Below, piece by piece: positions 26,970-34,923 of a DNA stretch of 50,452 nt (position 1 is its first letter; each line of letters starts with the position of its first letter). The position numbers and the translations under genes are program-made. The stretch comes from Holosporaceae bacterium. GTDB taxonomy: Bacteria > Pseudomonadota > Alphaproteobacteria > UBA3830. The notes under the pieces were generated by a model, which was not told the DNA's origin, searched no databases, and worked only from the letters and a program-made list of their open reading frames with translations. Where the stretch lies: the NCBI GenBank assembly GCA_031274295.1, contig JAISQI010000020.1, positions 1-50,452 on the forward strand, written 5' to 3'.

Positions 26970-27053
26970 AATACTTTCCTAAAATACTCATTTCTACATT
27001 CGGCATTCATAAATTACAAAAACGCCCAATGTAATTGTCAATTTTCCCTCAAA

Positions 27054-27140
27054 TGGTGCCCGAAAGAAGACTTGAACTTCCACCCATTTGCATGGACTAG
27101 GACCTGAACCTAGCGCGTCTACCAATTCCGCCATCCGGGC
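27054..27140 (-). tRNA. tRNA-Leu (anticodon CAG)
   Basis: Class II tRNA of 87 bases with encoded CCA. The acceptor GCCCGGA pairs with TTCGGGC, the anticodon stem CTAGG/CCTAG encloses TTCAGGT, giving CAG, and a long variable arm is present. It starts 5 bases after the efp stop on the same strand, so it is likely processed from the efp transcript. Confidence 0.95.
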
Positions 27141-27145
27141 ATGTT

Positions 27146-27709
27146 TTACTTCGCTCTTTCTACGTACGAAGCATCTGACGTATTTACAACTATTTTAGTT
27201 CCGGATTCAATATGCGGTGGAACTAAAATTCGAACTCCGTTTTCCAATATCGCAGATTTATAGGAGGAAGTCGCCGTTTGCCCCTTTACAACCGCATCGG
27301 CTTCGACAACTTGCATAACCACGGTGTCCGGCAGAACGACTCCTATGATTTCACCTTCATATACGCTGATTTTAACGATCATATTATCCTGCAAAAAACG
27401 GGCGCTCTCCCCTATTACCTCTTTATGAATCTGTAATTGCTCGAAAGTTGCAGTATTCATGAAAGTAAAAATATCCCCTTCTTTAAACAGAAGCTGACAC
27501 TCCTCTTCGTCCAATCTAACTCTCTCCAAAGCCTCATCTGATCTAAAACGCTCGTTCAGTTTGGTGCCATTTTTTATCTCTTTCAACTCAGCTTGTACGT
27601 AGGCGCCGCCTTTTCCAGGCTTAACGTGCTGAAGCTTACAGGCGGTCCATAATTTTCCATTATGCTCTATCAGCATACCGATTCTTAATTCGTTCCCACT
27701 AATTTTCAT
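27146..27709 (-). CDS. efp: Translation elongation factor P
   Basis: Relieves ribosome stalling at polyproline stretches. 187 residues with the three β-barrel domains. The tip loop HVKPGKGGAYVQ carries Lys33, the residue modified by lysylation in many bacteria; this is the EpmA-type (KPGKGGA) loop, but no epmA gene lies in the window. The end ...VNTSDASYVERAK is typical. tRNA-Leu(CAG) follows immediately, and trmB is divergent upstream. Confidence 0.97.
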   Translation of the reverse strand: MKISGNELRIGMLIEHNGKLWTACKLQHVKPGKGGAYVQAELKEIKNGTKLNERFRSDEALERVRLDEEECQLLFKEGDIFTFMNTATFEQLQIHKEVIGESARFLQDNMIVKISVYEGEIIGVVLPDTVVMQVVEADAVVKGQTATSSYKSAILENGVRILVPPHIESGTKIVVNTSDASYVERAK

Positions 27710-27798
27710 AAATCACCCTTTTAAACTGGCGCTCACTAATCTACGATGTTGCGGTGGTTTTTCCAATAGTATTTTTAAATTTTTGAAAGGAAAAATAA

Positions 27799-28479
27799 AT
27801 GAAAGAAGGACGGATTATTCCATCCTATGGAAGAAAAAGATCCCACGGTCTTAGTGAAACGCAAAAAAATAATATTTCAGATCTATATCAATTATATGGC
27901 ATCAACCTTCCGACAGACACGATTAATCCCACAGAGTTATTCCATGTGAAATTCGATAAAATTGTTCTGGAAATAGGGTTTGGAAATGGAGAACACCTAA
28001 TAAATCGCGCTATTTCGAGATCCGACCTGGGATTTATTGGCATTGATCCGTTTGAAAATGGGTTGGCGAACATTCTAGGGGAAATAAAAAATCATAATTT
28101 GAAAAATATAAAAATTTTCAATGGAGACGCGCGTTTTTTACTGGAGAAATTTAAAGAACATTCTTTACATAGAACATATGTATTATTTCCTGACCCTTGG
28201 AGAAAAAGAAAACATCACAAAAGACGTCTACTATCCACAGAATTTATTTTCGGTCTGGTAAAAAAGACGATTTTCGGAGGAAACATCATTATCGCCACGG
28301 ATCACGAAGATTATATGATTAATATTCTGGAAAATCTGAAGAAAATACCAAATATAGGATATTGTGGCGATATAAATTTACTCTCTCAAAAACCATGTTG
28401 CCTGTCGGAAACCAAATACGAACAAAAAGCGCTGTTCCAGAAAAAGAAATGCTATTATTTACGTATATATGCACTTTGA
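27799..28479 (+). CDS. trmB: tRNA (guanine-N7-)-methyltransferase
   Basis: Makes m7G46 in the tRNA variable loop. 226 residues. The SAM motif EIGFGNGEHLI and the family-specific IGIDPFENGLANIL segment are present. The hallmark FPDPWRKRKHHKRRLL loop (binding tRNA) is also present, as is ATDHEDYM. AAGGA lies seven bases before the ATG. It ends 8 bases before the convergent outer-membrane protein gene. Confidence 0.96.
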   Translation: MKEGRIIPSYGRKRSHGLSETQKNNISDLYQLYGINLPTDTINPTELFHVKFDKIVLEIGFGNGEHLINRAISRSDLGFIGIDPFENGLANILGEIKNHNLKNIKIFNGDARFLLEKFKEHSLHRTYVLFPDPWRKRKHHKRRLLSTEFIFGLVKKTIFGGNIIIATDHEDYMINILENLKKIPNIGYCGDINLLSQKPCCLSETKYEQKALFQKKKCYYLRIYAL

Positions 28480-28486
28480 GAGCATT

Positions 28487-29920
28487 TCATATGGCAAAAG
28501 TCAGAACGGCGGCAAAGTTAGTTTTATTGATTTCGGCTTTATGCTCCATAGTGAAACCTAGAGGAGTGGAAATCGTCAACTCTTTATGAACATTCAGCGA
28601 TCTTGAAACTTCAAAATTTATCCCCATATTTCCCGTAAGTTTTTTATTAACTCCAATTGCGAAAAATGGCGCTGCCTTTCTAAAATTGTTTTCTTCAATC
28701 GAAAGATCATTGTTTGTTGAAATCAAACGTCCTCTCATATGCATTACTCCCGCTTTTACGTACAAACATGCGTTTAGTTCGTCAAAAAAGTATCCGGCTT
28801 TAAACGCGACGTAGGGCGACATACCGAAAACCGATTTGGTTTTTATTTGTTTTGCGGACATTCTATTGATTGCCCATTGACTAACGTCATTGTAACTGAG
28901 CGCCCATTTGACAGCTTCGTCTACACGAGTCTCATCATTCCCCAACAATGCAGCGCTTGCTCCTCCTATACCGATCTCGTCCAAGCTAGTAATTCCTGTA
29001 CCTGAAAACAGATTCGACATTGCGGCTGGTGCCAAGTGATTAACATTAGCGGCTGCTGCGTTTATGGTGGAAGCTGGTTGCACGGCAACTGCTTGTTCAC
29101 CAATACTTCTGAGGGTAATTGCCAGGTCCGTATTATTGGAAATTATATAATTTCTTAACTCTCTCAAAGCCCGATCCAGACTGCCTTCCCCCAGCAGAGA
29201 CGTTATGCTGTCCACCGTATTCTGTCCCACAAAACTTGAAAATGTAGCATTGACATTAGGAATAGTCGTACGTAAAAGACTATATGCGCCGTTTACGAAA
29301 GCTGAAATATACGCCCCCGGAGTTCCGTCTGGATTTACGAGGTCAAATGGACCAAGAGCACCACCAACGTTTGGAATATCACTATTCGTTGCACCGCCTA
29401 GATATCTATTGATCACCAAGAAATTACGCCACGGTCCTCCACTAATTGCAGGAGAACCGCCTATATGAAATGCGGACATAGTTCTACAGTAGGAGCTTAT
29501 TATTTGCGACAGAGCATAATGTCTTTTCAAAAGCTCTATGGAGTTTTCGCTTACACAATTCCTGACTTTCAATTGGGAAGGAGATGAACCAAAATCCAAT
29601 CCAGCCTCCACTCCAAGCAGAAACTTGCCGCCAACCGCCGCTTGATATCCTACGGATGTAGATATGCCAAATGTAGTCGAGTAAGCGCCCTGACTGGCCC
29701 TCATGACCTTTTCCTCGGCTGAAGTTTTCTGAAGGCCAACATTTATTCCCAACCCCATATAACCGCCTGCAAAATCGCGCACTTCAACATTCTGATCATT
29801 GAACTTCGCGTCACTTTCCTTTGCATTAGACTTGCTATACTTTGCATCTTTGTATTGAGAATCCGCATAAATCATCTGACTAAAGATTGTCCCAACAATA
29901 ACCCAAAAACGTAAACTCAT
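28487..29920 (-). CDS. Surface beta-barrel protein (P44/Msp2-like porin-type family)
   Basis: 477 residues from the ATG at 29920, chosen because GAGG stands six bases before it; an ATG four codons earlier overlaps that site. The signal peptide ends near IYA-DS. The N-terminal part has barrel strands GGYMGLGINVGLQK and GVEAGLDFGSSP. A middle region of ~230 residues (Ala, Asn, Ser, Ile-rich, with two Cys early on) is probably a large extracellular insertion. The end has amphipathic strands finishing FAAVLTFAI. It shares the G(V/I)EAGLDF strand and overall plan with the barrel at 47133-47891, so the two are paralogues. Surface exposure and function are inferred. Confidence 0.75.
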   Translation of the reverse strand: MSLRFWVIVGTIFSQMIYADSQYKDAKYSKSNAKESDAKFNDQNVEVRDFAGGYMGLGINVGLQKTSAEEKVMRASQGAYSTTFGISTSVGYQAAVGGKFLLGVEAGLDFGSSPSQLKVRNCVSENSIELLKRHYALSQIISSYCRTMSAFHIGGSPAISGGPWRNFLVINRYLGGATNSDIPNVGGALGPFDLVNPDGTPGAYISAFVNGAYSLLRTTIPNVNATFSSFVGQNTVDSITSLLGEGSLDRALRELRNYIISNNTDLAITLRSIGEQAVAVQPASTINAAAANVNHLAPAAMSNLFSGTGITSLDEIGIGGASAALLGNDETRVDEAVKWALSYNDVSQWAINRMSAKQIKTKSVFGMSPYVAFKAGYFFDELNACLYVKAGVMHMRGRLISTNNDLSIEENNFRKAAPFFAIGVNKKLTGNMGINFEVSRSLNVHKELTISTPLGFTMEHKAEINKTNFAAVLTFAI

Positions 29921-30021
29921 TATGTACCTCATAATCGCGCTACGTTCCAGGCTATACGTTCAAAAGTTAATAAATCGTTTACAAAATAATAAAAAACACA
30001 GACATAAGACCCATAATGCGA

Positions 30022-31224
30022 CTAAACAATAAAAACAGAGGGCATACCTGAATCATTAGAAATATTGAATAACTCTGTCATGGCCCAAACCATAGCGTCC
30101 AACCTATCCGGCGATTTACTTTTGGGCTCATAAGTCACCATTTGCATTTCAAGCTTATGAAATGTTCGTGCGTGAAATATCATCTTTTTTTGATATAAAA
30201 TAACGATGGGTTCAGCCCGTGCAATTTTTGATTTATGCGCATAGACTGTTTTTAATTTAATTGAATTATCAAATGAATGTAATAAACTCGGAAGTAATTC
30301 TCCGCCTATATTACTTTCTATTACAACCAGTTTGGCCGAATATCTATGATAAGCTTCCACCACTCGTTTTGCCCAGATTTCTGGAGAAGCCGATATGCTC
30401 AAATCATCTAGAACATACCCTTTTCCCTGACCATCCATGCCGGAGACTATTATGCCAGTTTCATCGCTTTCGGCATTGGAAGTTATGGCGGGGTCAATGC
30501 CTATTACAATATTTTTCAGAAAATGCGGTGGAGATTTATAACAATTTTCCACATCTTCCCAAGACCAGAGCGTATTTTGCTGATCATCTACTATTTCCGC
30601 GTAAATTTCTTGAGATTCCAGACGAGTTCCCCGGAGATATTCCAGCTGTTTTAGAAAAGTCGGCGATAGATTTTCTATATTTTCAAGAGAAGTGCCTCGC
30701 ACCGTAACGACGTCGTTTCTTTCCATTAAGTCCCTTATAAATTGAATCGGTCGAGGAGTTGTCGTGAGAATAGCTCTTGGTTTTTTTCCAAGGCGAAGAG
30801 AAAATGATAATTGCTCGAACGTTTCTCTAGGATGCTGGAATTTGGCAAATTCATCGATCCAAGCGGCGTCAAATTGAGGGCCACGCAGCTGTTCGTAATT
30901 TTCTGCTCCATAAAGAGTCGCCAAAGCTCCACTGGGCCATCTGAGAAGACGTCTTGACGGTAGGAATTCTAGTTCTTCTTCTTCATCTATAATGGAAAGC
31001 AGCCCACTTTCCCCCTCTACCATAACCTGTCTTGCCTCCTGTATGGTATTTGAAATCAGCGCTATTCTTTTATATAGCTTATCGGCAGCCCATTTCCTTA
31101 TGGTCTCCGCAGCAGATCGAGTTTTTCCGAATCCTCGTCCAGCAAGGATCAGCCAAATATTCCAGTCTCCGGGTGGAGCCATCTGATTAGGACGTGCGAT
31201 TTTTTCCCAAGGAATTTTTTTCAT
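30022..31224 (-). CDS. Large terminase / DNA-packaging protein of the gene-transfer-agent type
   Basis: 400 residues. The ATPase part has Walker A GRGFGKT (29-35), Walker B AAWIDEF with Asp124/Glu125, and the coupling motif LTTTPRP. The RNase H-like nuclease part keeps Asp244 in GIDPAITSN, a Glu in VIESN and Asp376 in DRLDAMVWA. All catalytic groups look intact. It resembles the packaging protein of alphaproteobacterial gene transfer agents rather than a typical phage terminase, since it stands alone. No portal, capsid, protease or tail gene lies on either side. Confidence 0.85.
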   Translation of the reverse strand: MKKIPWEKIARPNQMAPPGDWNIWLILAGRGFGKTRSAAETIRKWAADKLYKRIALISNTIQEARQVMVEGESGLLSIIDEEEELEFLPSRRLLRWPSGALATLYGAENYEQLRGPQFDAAWIDEFAKFQHPRETFEQLSFSLRLGKKPRAILTTTPRPIQFIRDLMERNDVVTVRGTSLENIENLSPTFLKQLEYLRGTRLESQEIYAEIVDDQQNTLWSWEDVENCYKSPPHFLKNIVIGIDPAITSNAESDETGIIVSGMDGQGKGYVLDDLSISASPEIWAKRVVEAYHRYSAKLVVIESNIGGELLPSLLHSFDNSIKLKTVYAHKSKIARAEPIVILYQKKMIFHARTFHKLEMQMVTYEPKSKSPDRLDAMVWAMTELFNISNDSGMPSVFIV

Positions 31225-31325
31225 ACTTTGCCTCTTTTTTTTATAAAAAATTAATTTTTTTTTGAGATTATTAGAATCAGTTGGTTGTAAAATTAATAAC
31301 GAGCAAAATCAATTTGGAGACCGAA

Positions 31326-31436
31326 ATGGATAAAACAGAAATAGAAAAAGCGATAGCCCAAAATGACGAAGAATGGCAAAAAAAATTATTGCTTTTGGTT
31401 ATGATAATGATTATTGCACTATTGGGAACCAATTAA
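31326..31436 (+). CDS. Small membrane protein, 36 residues
   Basis: The frame starts MDKTEIEKAIAQNDEEWQKK and ends with a 12-16-residue hydrophobic helix (LLLLVMIMIIALLG) before TN-stop. A GGAG ribosome site lies exactly six bases before the ATG, stronger than for many larger genes here. A charged helix on the cytoplasmic side with a short membrane anchor is the simplest topology. It lies between the terminase (divergent, 101 bases away) and tRNA-Lys. I do not recognise the family, and a phage or GTA origin is possible only by position. Confidence 0.55.
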   Translation: MDKTEIEKAIAQNDEEWQKKLLLLVMIMIIALLGTN

Positions 31437-31506
31437 CAACCGCATCATAGTTTTGTTTCTTAGTGATTATCTAAATACTTCATAACTTTTCTGCGATAAT
31501 TAGAAA

Positions 31507-31582
<76 letters not shown>

Positions 31583-31654
31583 TCGCTAAAGCTTCATTCT
31601 TTTATCATACAAGATAGAAGATGTCGAGATTTTTTAAAAATTTCGTTGTATATC

Positions 31655-31882
31655 TTATAGTTCACTGTTATTTTCTTGCATTTTCATAATGGAAGATTGC
31701 TGCAGAAATTTGGAAAAATTAGAATTACGCGAAAAGATAGGGTATAAAATTCGCTCAGATACCCTCTGCTGAACAACCTTTGTGACTATGTCTGACATAA
31801 ACTTTTTACTAAATGACCTTGTCTTTTCTTCCGGATGAAGAGGTATGCACGAACGAAAGCCTTCGGTCTTTCTTATGTTCAA
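31655..31882 (-). CDS. Possible small hypothetical protein, 75 residues
   Basis: TTG start with GGAG nine bases upstream. The sequence is basic and helical (KKFMSDIVTKVVQQRVSERIL) with no recognised motif. It lies in an otherwise gene-free 468-bp stretch (31583-32050) upstream of tRNA-Lys. The weak start codon, short length and lack of a family make it doubtful; a decayed gene end is equally likely. Confidence 0.25.
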   Translation of the reverse strand: MNIRKTEGFRSCIPLHPEEKTRSFSKKFMSDIVTKVVQQRVSERILYPIFSRNSNFSKFLQQSSIMKMQENNSEL

Positions 31883-31915
31883 GATATTGAACTCCGCGAT
31901 CCATCGTCGACTAAT

Positions 31916-31938
31916 TTCAGCAACAAATTGTTGCTGAA
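31916..31938. repeat. Strong hairpin ahead of the LRR gene
   Basis: Nine-base perfect arms TTCAGCAAC/GTTGCTGAA around AAATT, followed on the plus side by TATAATTTTATCC. It could end a transcript, or fold in the long leader of the LRR gene, whose ATG is 112 bases further on. Confidence 0.45.
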
Positions 31939-32050
31939 TATAATTTTATCCGACAATTAATGATTGTTTTTAAAAATTTTTCATTTATTCTTTGTCACAA
32001 TAATTAAATTATTCTATATTGTATTTTGTCAATTATTGAAGGAAAAAGAA

Positions 32051-33439
32051 ATGAAGAAATTATTTGTTATAGTCGCTGTGATGATGCAATTCGCTACCGA
32101 AGCTATGCTCCTTAATGATCATGATATACCTAGAGGGAATCCTATTGGTTATCGACGGGTGATAGACCAAAGAGAGTCTTTCTCTCTATATTTCGACGGA
32201 CGAAATGCTGTACTAACAGTAAAAGATCCTGGACAGACCCAAGAAATGGCAAATGTCGTTGAATTCGATGGTTTTCGGATTAAAATATTAGGGGGTATGT
32301 CATTATCTGGCATAAATCAACTGATTCAGATGAAGGCGCCCATAAACCTTCCCTTTATAGACAGACTAACAATAAGCAATGGCGGTGAAAATGAGGAAAA
32401 ATATTATTTAGAAAATTTAACTGAAATAATATTTGAGGTAAACGGAAAGGCTTTAGCAAGCCTAGAGGTTATCGATAAATTGCCGCAGTTCAATCAACAA
32501 CACAGTCTGTTTTTTACGTTAGTTGATGCATTCTATAAGGTAAATATTTTATCATCTATCTTTCAAGATTTAAGAGGACAATTAATACACATTCCCTCTA
32601 ACGTAAATAAGATCTGTGCTAGCGCATTTCAAAATTGCGCATGGCTGACAAAGGTAATATTTGAACCATTATGTTCTCTGAAGGATATAGAAAACCGCGC
32701 CTTTTATAGAACAAATTTGCAATCCATAAATATTCCAGCAAGCATAAAGGACATTAAGACAGGTTGTTTTGCGTTTTGTGAAAAATTACATGAGGTAACT
32801 TTTGAAAAGGGATCTAATTTAAAACAAATTGGAGACTGTGCCTTTAAGCAATCTGGCCTGAAGTCAATATGCATTCCCTCAAAAGTGGAGTTCATTGGCT
32901 ATGATTGTTTTAATCTATGCAAAAATTTGGAAGAAGTAACATTCGAATCATACTATAACTTGAAGCGAATGGGGTACGCCACTTTTATGGGATCCAGTCT
33001 GAAGTCAATACACATTCCGGCAGAATTGGAGTTCATTTACGCGAACTGTTTTCTTGGATGCGAGAGTTTAGAAGAAGTAACATTCGAGTCGAACTCTGTT
33101 TTGCGTGTGATTGGAGATAGCTCCTTTCGAAACTCAAATTTGAAGTCGATACATATTCCATCGAAAGTGGAAACCCTCCTCAATAGTTGTTTTTTGGGGT
33201 GCAAGAATTTGGAGGAAGTAATATTTGAACCAAACTCTAATTTGAAGTATATCGAGGAAATGGCTTTTGCTAAAACAGGTTTGAGGTCGATAATCATTCC
33301 GAGAGAGGTAGAATCTATCGGCAGATGGTGTTTTTCGTTTTGTCTAAAATTGGAAAATGTAATATTAGAAGGAGATCCAAAAACCACAGAAGATACATTT
33401 GAAGATTGTGAATCAGATGATAATGATTCATCGGAATAA
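32051..33439 (+). CDS. Secreted BspA-like leucine-rich-repeat protein
   Basis: 462 residues from the ATG at 32051. AAGGA stands seven bases upstream, and the protein then begins with a clean signal peptide (MKKLFVIVAVMMQFATEA). An upstream ATG at 31964 is rejected. Residues ~20-185 are a unique N-terminal region. From residue ~223 on, five units of exactly 47 residues follow the LRR_5 (BspA/TpLRR) pattern, with LKSIHIP, CF.GCKNLEEVTFE and SNLK.IG in each. The acidic tail ends ESDDNDSSE. Such proteins mediate adhesion or host contact in animal- and protist-associated microbes; that role is inferred. It is monocistronic as far as can be seen. Confidence 0.85.
   Translation: MKKLFVIVAVMMQFATEAMLLNDHDIPRGNPIGYRRVIDQRESFSLYFDGRNAVLTVKDPGQTQEMANVVEFDGFRIKILGGMSLSGINQLIQMKAPINLPFIDRLTISNGGENEEKYYLENLTEIIFEVNGKALASLEVIDKLPQFNQQHSLFFTLVDAFYKVNILSSIFQDLRGQLIHIPSNVNKICASAFQNCAWLTKVIFEPLCSLKDIENRAFYRTNLQSINIPASIKDIKTGCFAFCEKLHEVTFEKGSNLKQIGDCAFKQSGLKSICIPSKVEFIGYDCFNLCKNLEEVTFESYYNLKRMGYATFMGSSLKSIHIPAELEFIYANCFLGCESLEEVTFESNSVLRVIGDSSFRNSNLKSIHIPSKVETLLNSCFLGCKNLEEVIFEPNSNLKYIEEMAFAKTGLRSIIIPREVESIGRWCFSFCLKLENVILEGDPKTTEDTFEDCESDDNDSSE
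32717..33421 (+). repeat. Five tandem 141-bp coding repeats in the LRR gene
   Basis: The conserved TTGAAGTC-like segment recurs at 32717, 32858, 32999, 33140 and 33281, each exactly 141 bases apart. Each unit encodes a double LRR of 47 residues. The regular period with drifted bases points to past tandem duplication and allows unit gain or loss by recombination. Confidence 0.8.
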
Positions 33440-33445
33440 CTTCTT

Positions 33446-33511
33446 TCTGAAGAGCATGCGGGAATGTATGAAGATCGTGCAGGTGAATTTTGGAAGATTT
33501 AGTTCTTCAGA
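33446..33511 (+). terminator. Possible terminator of the LRR gene
   Basis: TCTGAAGA (33446-33453) and TCTTCAGA (33504-33511) are perfect complements 50 bases apart, followed by CTTTGATTTTT. The wide loop makes it weak as a terminator. Confidence 0.3.
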
Positions 33512-33562
33512 CTTTGATTTTTAAGTAAATTTGAAATTCATATGGAATTGCCCATGGATTTT

Positions 33563-34303
33563 CTACGAAGAGCATCCTTTCGAAGAAAGACATGGAGATT
33601 CATTGGCAAAATAATTTTCTGATTTAGTCGCCATAGGTCTGTTGACATCACTCGAGTAGCTCCCCATTGTTGTTTGGTTATTGCCATAGGATTTTATGGT
33701 ATACCCTCCGCCTAAAATTCCTGAAGATCTTTTTCCATAATTTTTATAGGAGGGAGTAACATTTGTGTTTCTCAAGTATCTATTCATTACAGGTGGGGAT
33801 AGGATGTTTTTCACGGTATATACTTTAGTAGAATAGGATGAGCGCTTGCCGTAGGATTTTTTGTGCTTTGATTTAGATTTTTGGGCTTTCTTTTTTTCTC
33901 CATTTTTATTTTTCGTGTCGTTTGCTTTTTCTGACCCTGAAGAATGTTCAATTTCTGCGTAATATTTGTTAAGAGTTTTATTTAGTCTGTCCAAATCATT
34001 TCTTAAGCTATCTATTTGCTTATCTATGCTTTTTTCTTTAATTGATTTTTTGTTCTTTTCATCTCCTACCGTTGAACTTACATGTTTGTTAATTTTTAGA
34101 AGACTGTCTACAATGGAATGTACGCGTTTTTTAGTATCGTCAATTTCGTTTTCCAACGATTCTGTGGATTCACCTTCATCTTCGCCCGCATCAGCTTCTG
34201 TTTCCTCATCATCTTCGTCGGCAAATAGATAATAATTTGGAAAATTACAAACGCTTATTTCCAAGAGAAGTAATCCGCCTATATAAAATAAAAATCTACT
34301 CAT
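33563..34303 (-). CDS. Secreted low-complexity coiled-coil protein of unknown function
   Basis: 246 residues. A hydrophobic N-terminus (FLFYIGGLLLLEISV) acts as a signal or anchor. An acidic stretch (about 29-52), a helical coiled-coil region (about 52-120, heptad-like SIDKQIDSLRNDLDRLNKTL) and a Lys/Ser-rich basic stretch (about 128-158) follow. The tail is Tyr/Ser/Asn/Gly-rich with two YGKRSS motifs and ends in CLSSKGCSS. The alternating acidic and basic blocks suggest a self-associating or surface-binding protein, but I recognise no family. The ribosome site is weak, and a 16-bp perfect palindrome overlaps the start codon. Confidence 0.6.
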   Translation of the reverse strand: MSRFLFYIGGLLLLEISVCNFPNYYLFADEDDEETEADAGEDEGESTESLENEIDDTKKRVHSIVDSLLKINKHVSSTVGDEKNKKSIKEKSIDKQIDSLRNDLDRLNKTLNKYYAEIEHSSGSEKANDTKNKNGEKKKAQKSKSKHKKSYGKRSSYSTKVYTVKNILSPPVMNRYLRNTNVTPSYKNYGKRSSGILGGGYTIKSYGNNQTTMGSYSSDVNRPMATKSENYFANESPCLSSKGCSS

Positions 34304-34318
34304 GAAATAATTATTTCA
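34303..34318. promoter_or_regulatory. 16-bp perfect palindrome at the start codon of the secreted coiled-coil gene
   Basis: TGAAATAATTATTTCA is a perfect dyad whose edge is the A of the ATG (34303). It occupies the place where a ribosome site should be, and lies between the divergent secreted-protein and lipoprotein genes. It is a candidate operator, or an RNA hairpin masking initiation. Confidence 0.4.
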
Positions 34319-34442
34319 CCAATGTGCTACTATTTGATTAATTTTAAAGACAATTTTTGTTTCTCGGATGAGTTTTCATATGCCTGTTGTATCAAATGAG
34401 CATTTAGACTAGAATGAGTGCCGTAATTTATGGAGGAATAGT

Positions 34443-34916
34443 ATGAAAAAAGTTGTAGCTTCTGTGGTTTTATGCGGTTGTTTAGTCATGATTGGAGGAT
34501 GTGCCAGAAATATTTCCTCATCGACTTATGACGCTAAGACACTTGGATCTGCGTCGTCAACATATCCTTGTACCGTCGTTAGCGTACGTAAAGTAATAGT
34601 AGAAGAAGGCGAGCGTCTCGAGGATAATAAAACCGGAGGGCTCATTGGAGCCATAACCGGAGGAGTACTAGGGAATTCAGTTGGAGGCGGTCGTGGACGC
34701 GCCATTACCACAGCAGCCGGAGCATTGGCCGGAGCTGCGGCTGGAGCTTATGCGGAAAAAAGCTTAAAATCGCAAGAAGCTTTTGAATACACAGTGGAAT
34801 TGCAGTCGGGCGAAATGAAGACAATCGTACAGGGGACAGATACGGTTTTTGCTCCTGGACAAGCGGCATTTTTAATAGTGGATCCAAGGGGCCGTTCAAG
34901 ATTAATTAATCGTTAA
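34443..34916 (+). CDS. 17-kDa surface-antigen-type glycine-zipper lipoprotein
   Basis: 157 residues. The lipobox MIGGC places the lipidated cysteine at residue 20. The middle has the glycine-zipper 2TM segment GGLIGAITGGVLGNSVGGG followed by AAGALAGAAAGAYAEKS, typical of the rickettsial 17-kDa antigen and SlyB/Pcp family. A small β-rich C-terminal domain ends VDPRGRSRLINR. GGAGG stands six bases before the ATG. It is an outer-membrane lipoprotein by family. The tsaC gene begins 7 bases after the stop. Confidence 0.9.
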   Translation: MKKVVASVVLCGCLVMIGGCARNISSSTYDAKTLGSASSTYPCTVVSVRKVIVEEGERLEDNKTGGLIGAITGGVLGNSVGGGRGRAITTAAGALAGAAAGAYAEKSLKSQEAFEYTVELQSGEMKTIVQGTDTVFAPGQAAFLIVDPRGRSRLINR

Positions 34917-34923
34917 CTCTAAT

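Noticed and set aside
30022-31436. Prophage island around the terminase
   Set aside because: Flanking genes are ordinary chromosomal genes. No integrase, attachment repeat, capsid or tail gene is visible, so only an orphan terminase is claimed.
32717-33421. Repeat array considered as CRISPR or a non-coding satellite
   Set aside because: The period is a multiple of three, units encode conserved LRR residues, and there are no unique spacers between identical repeats.
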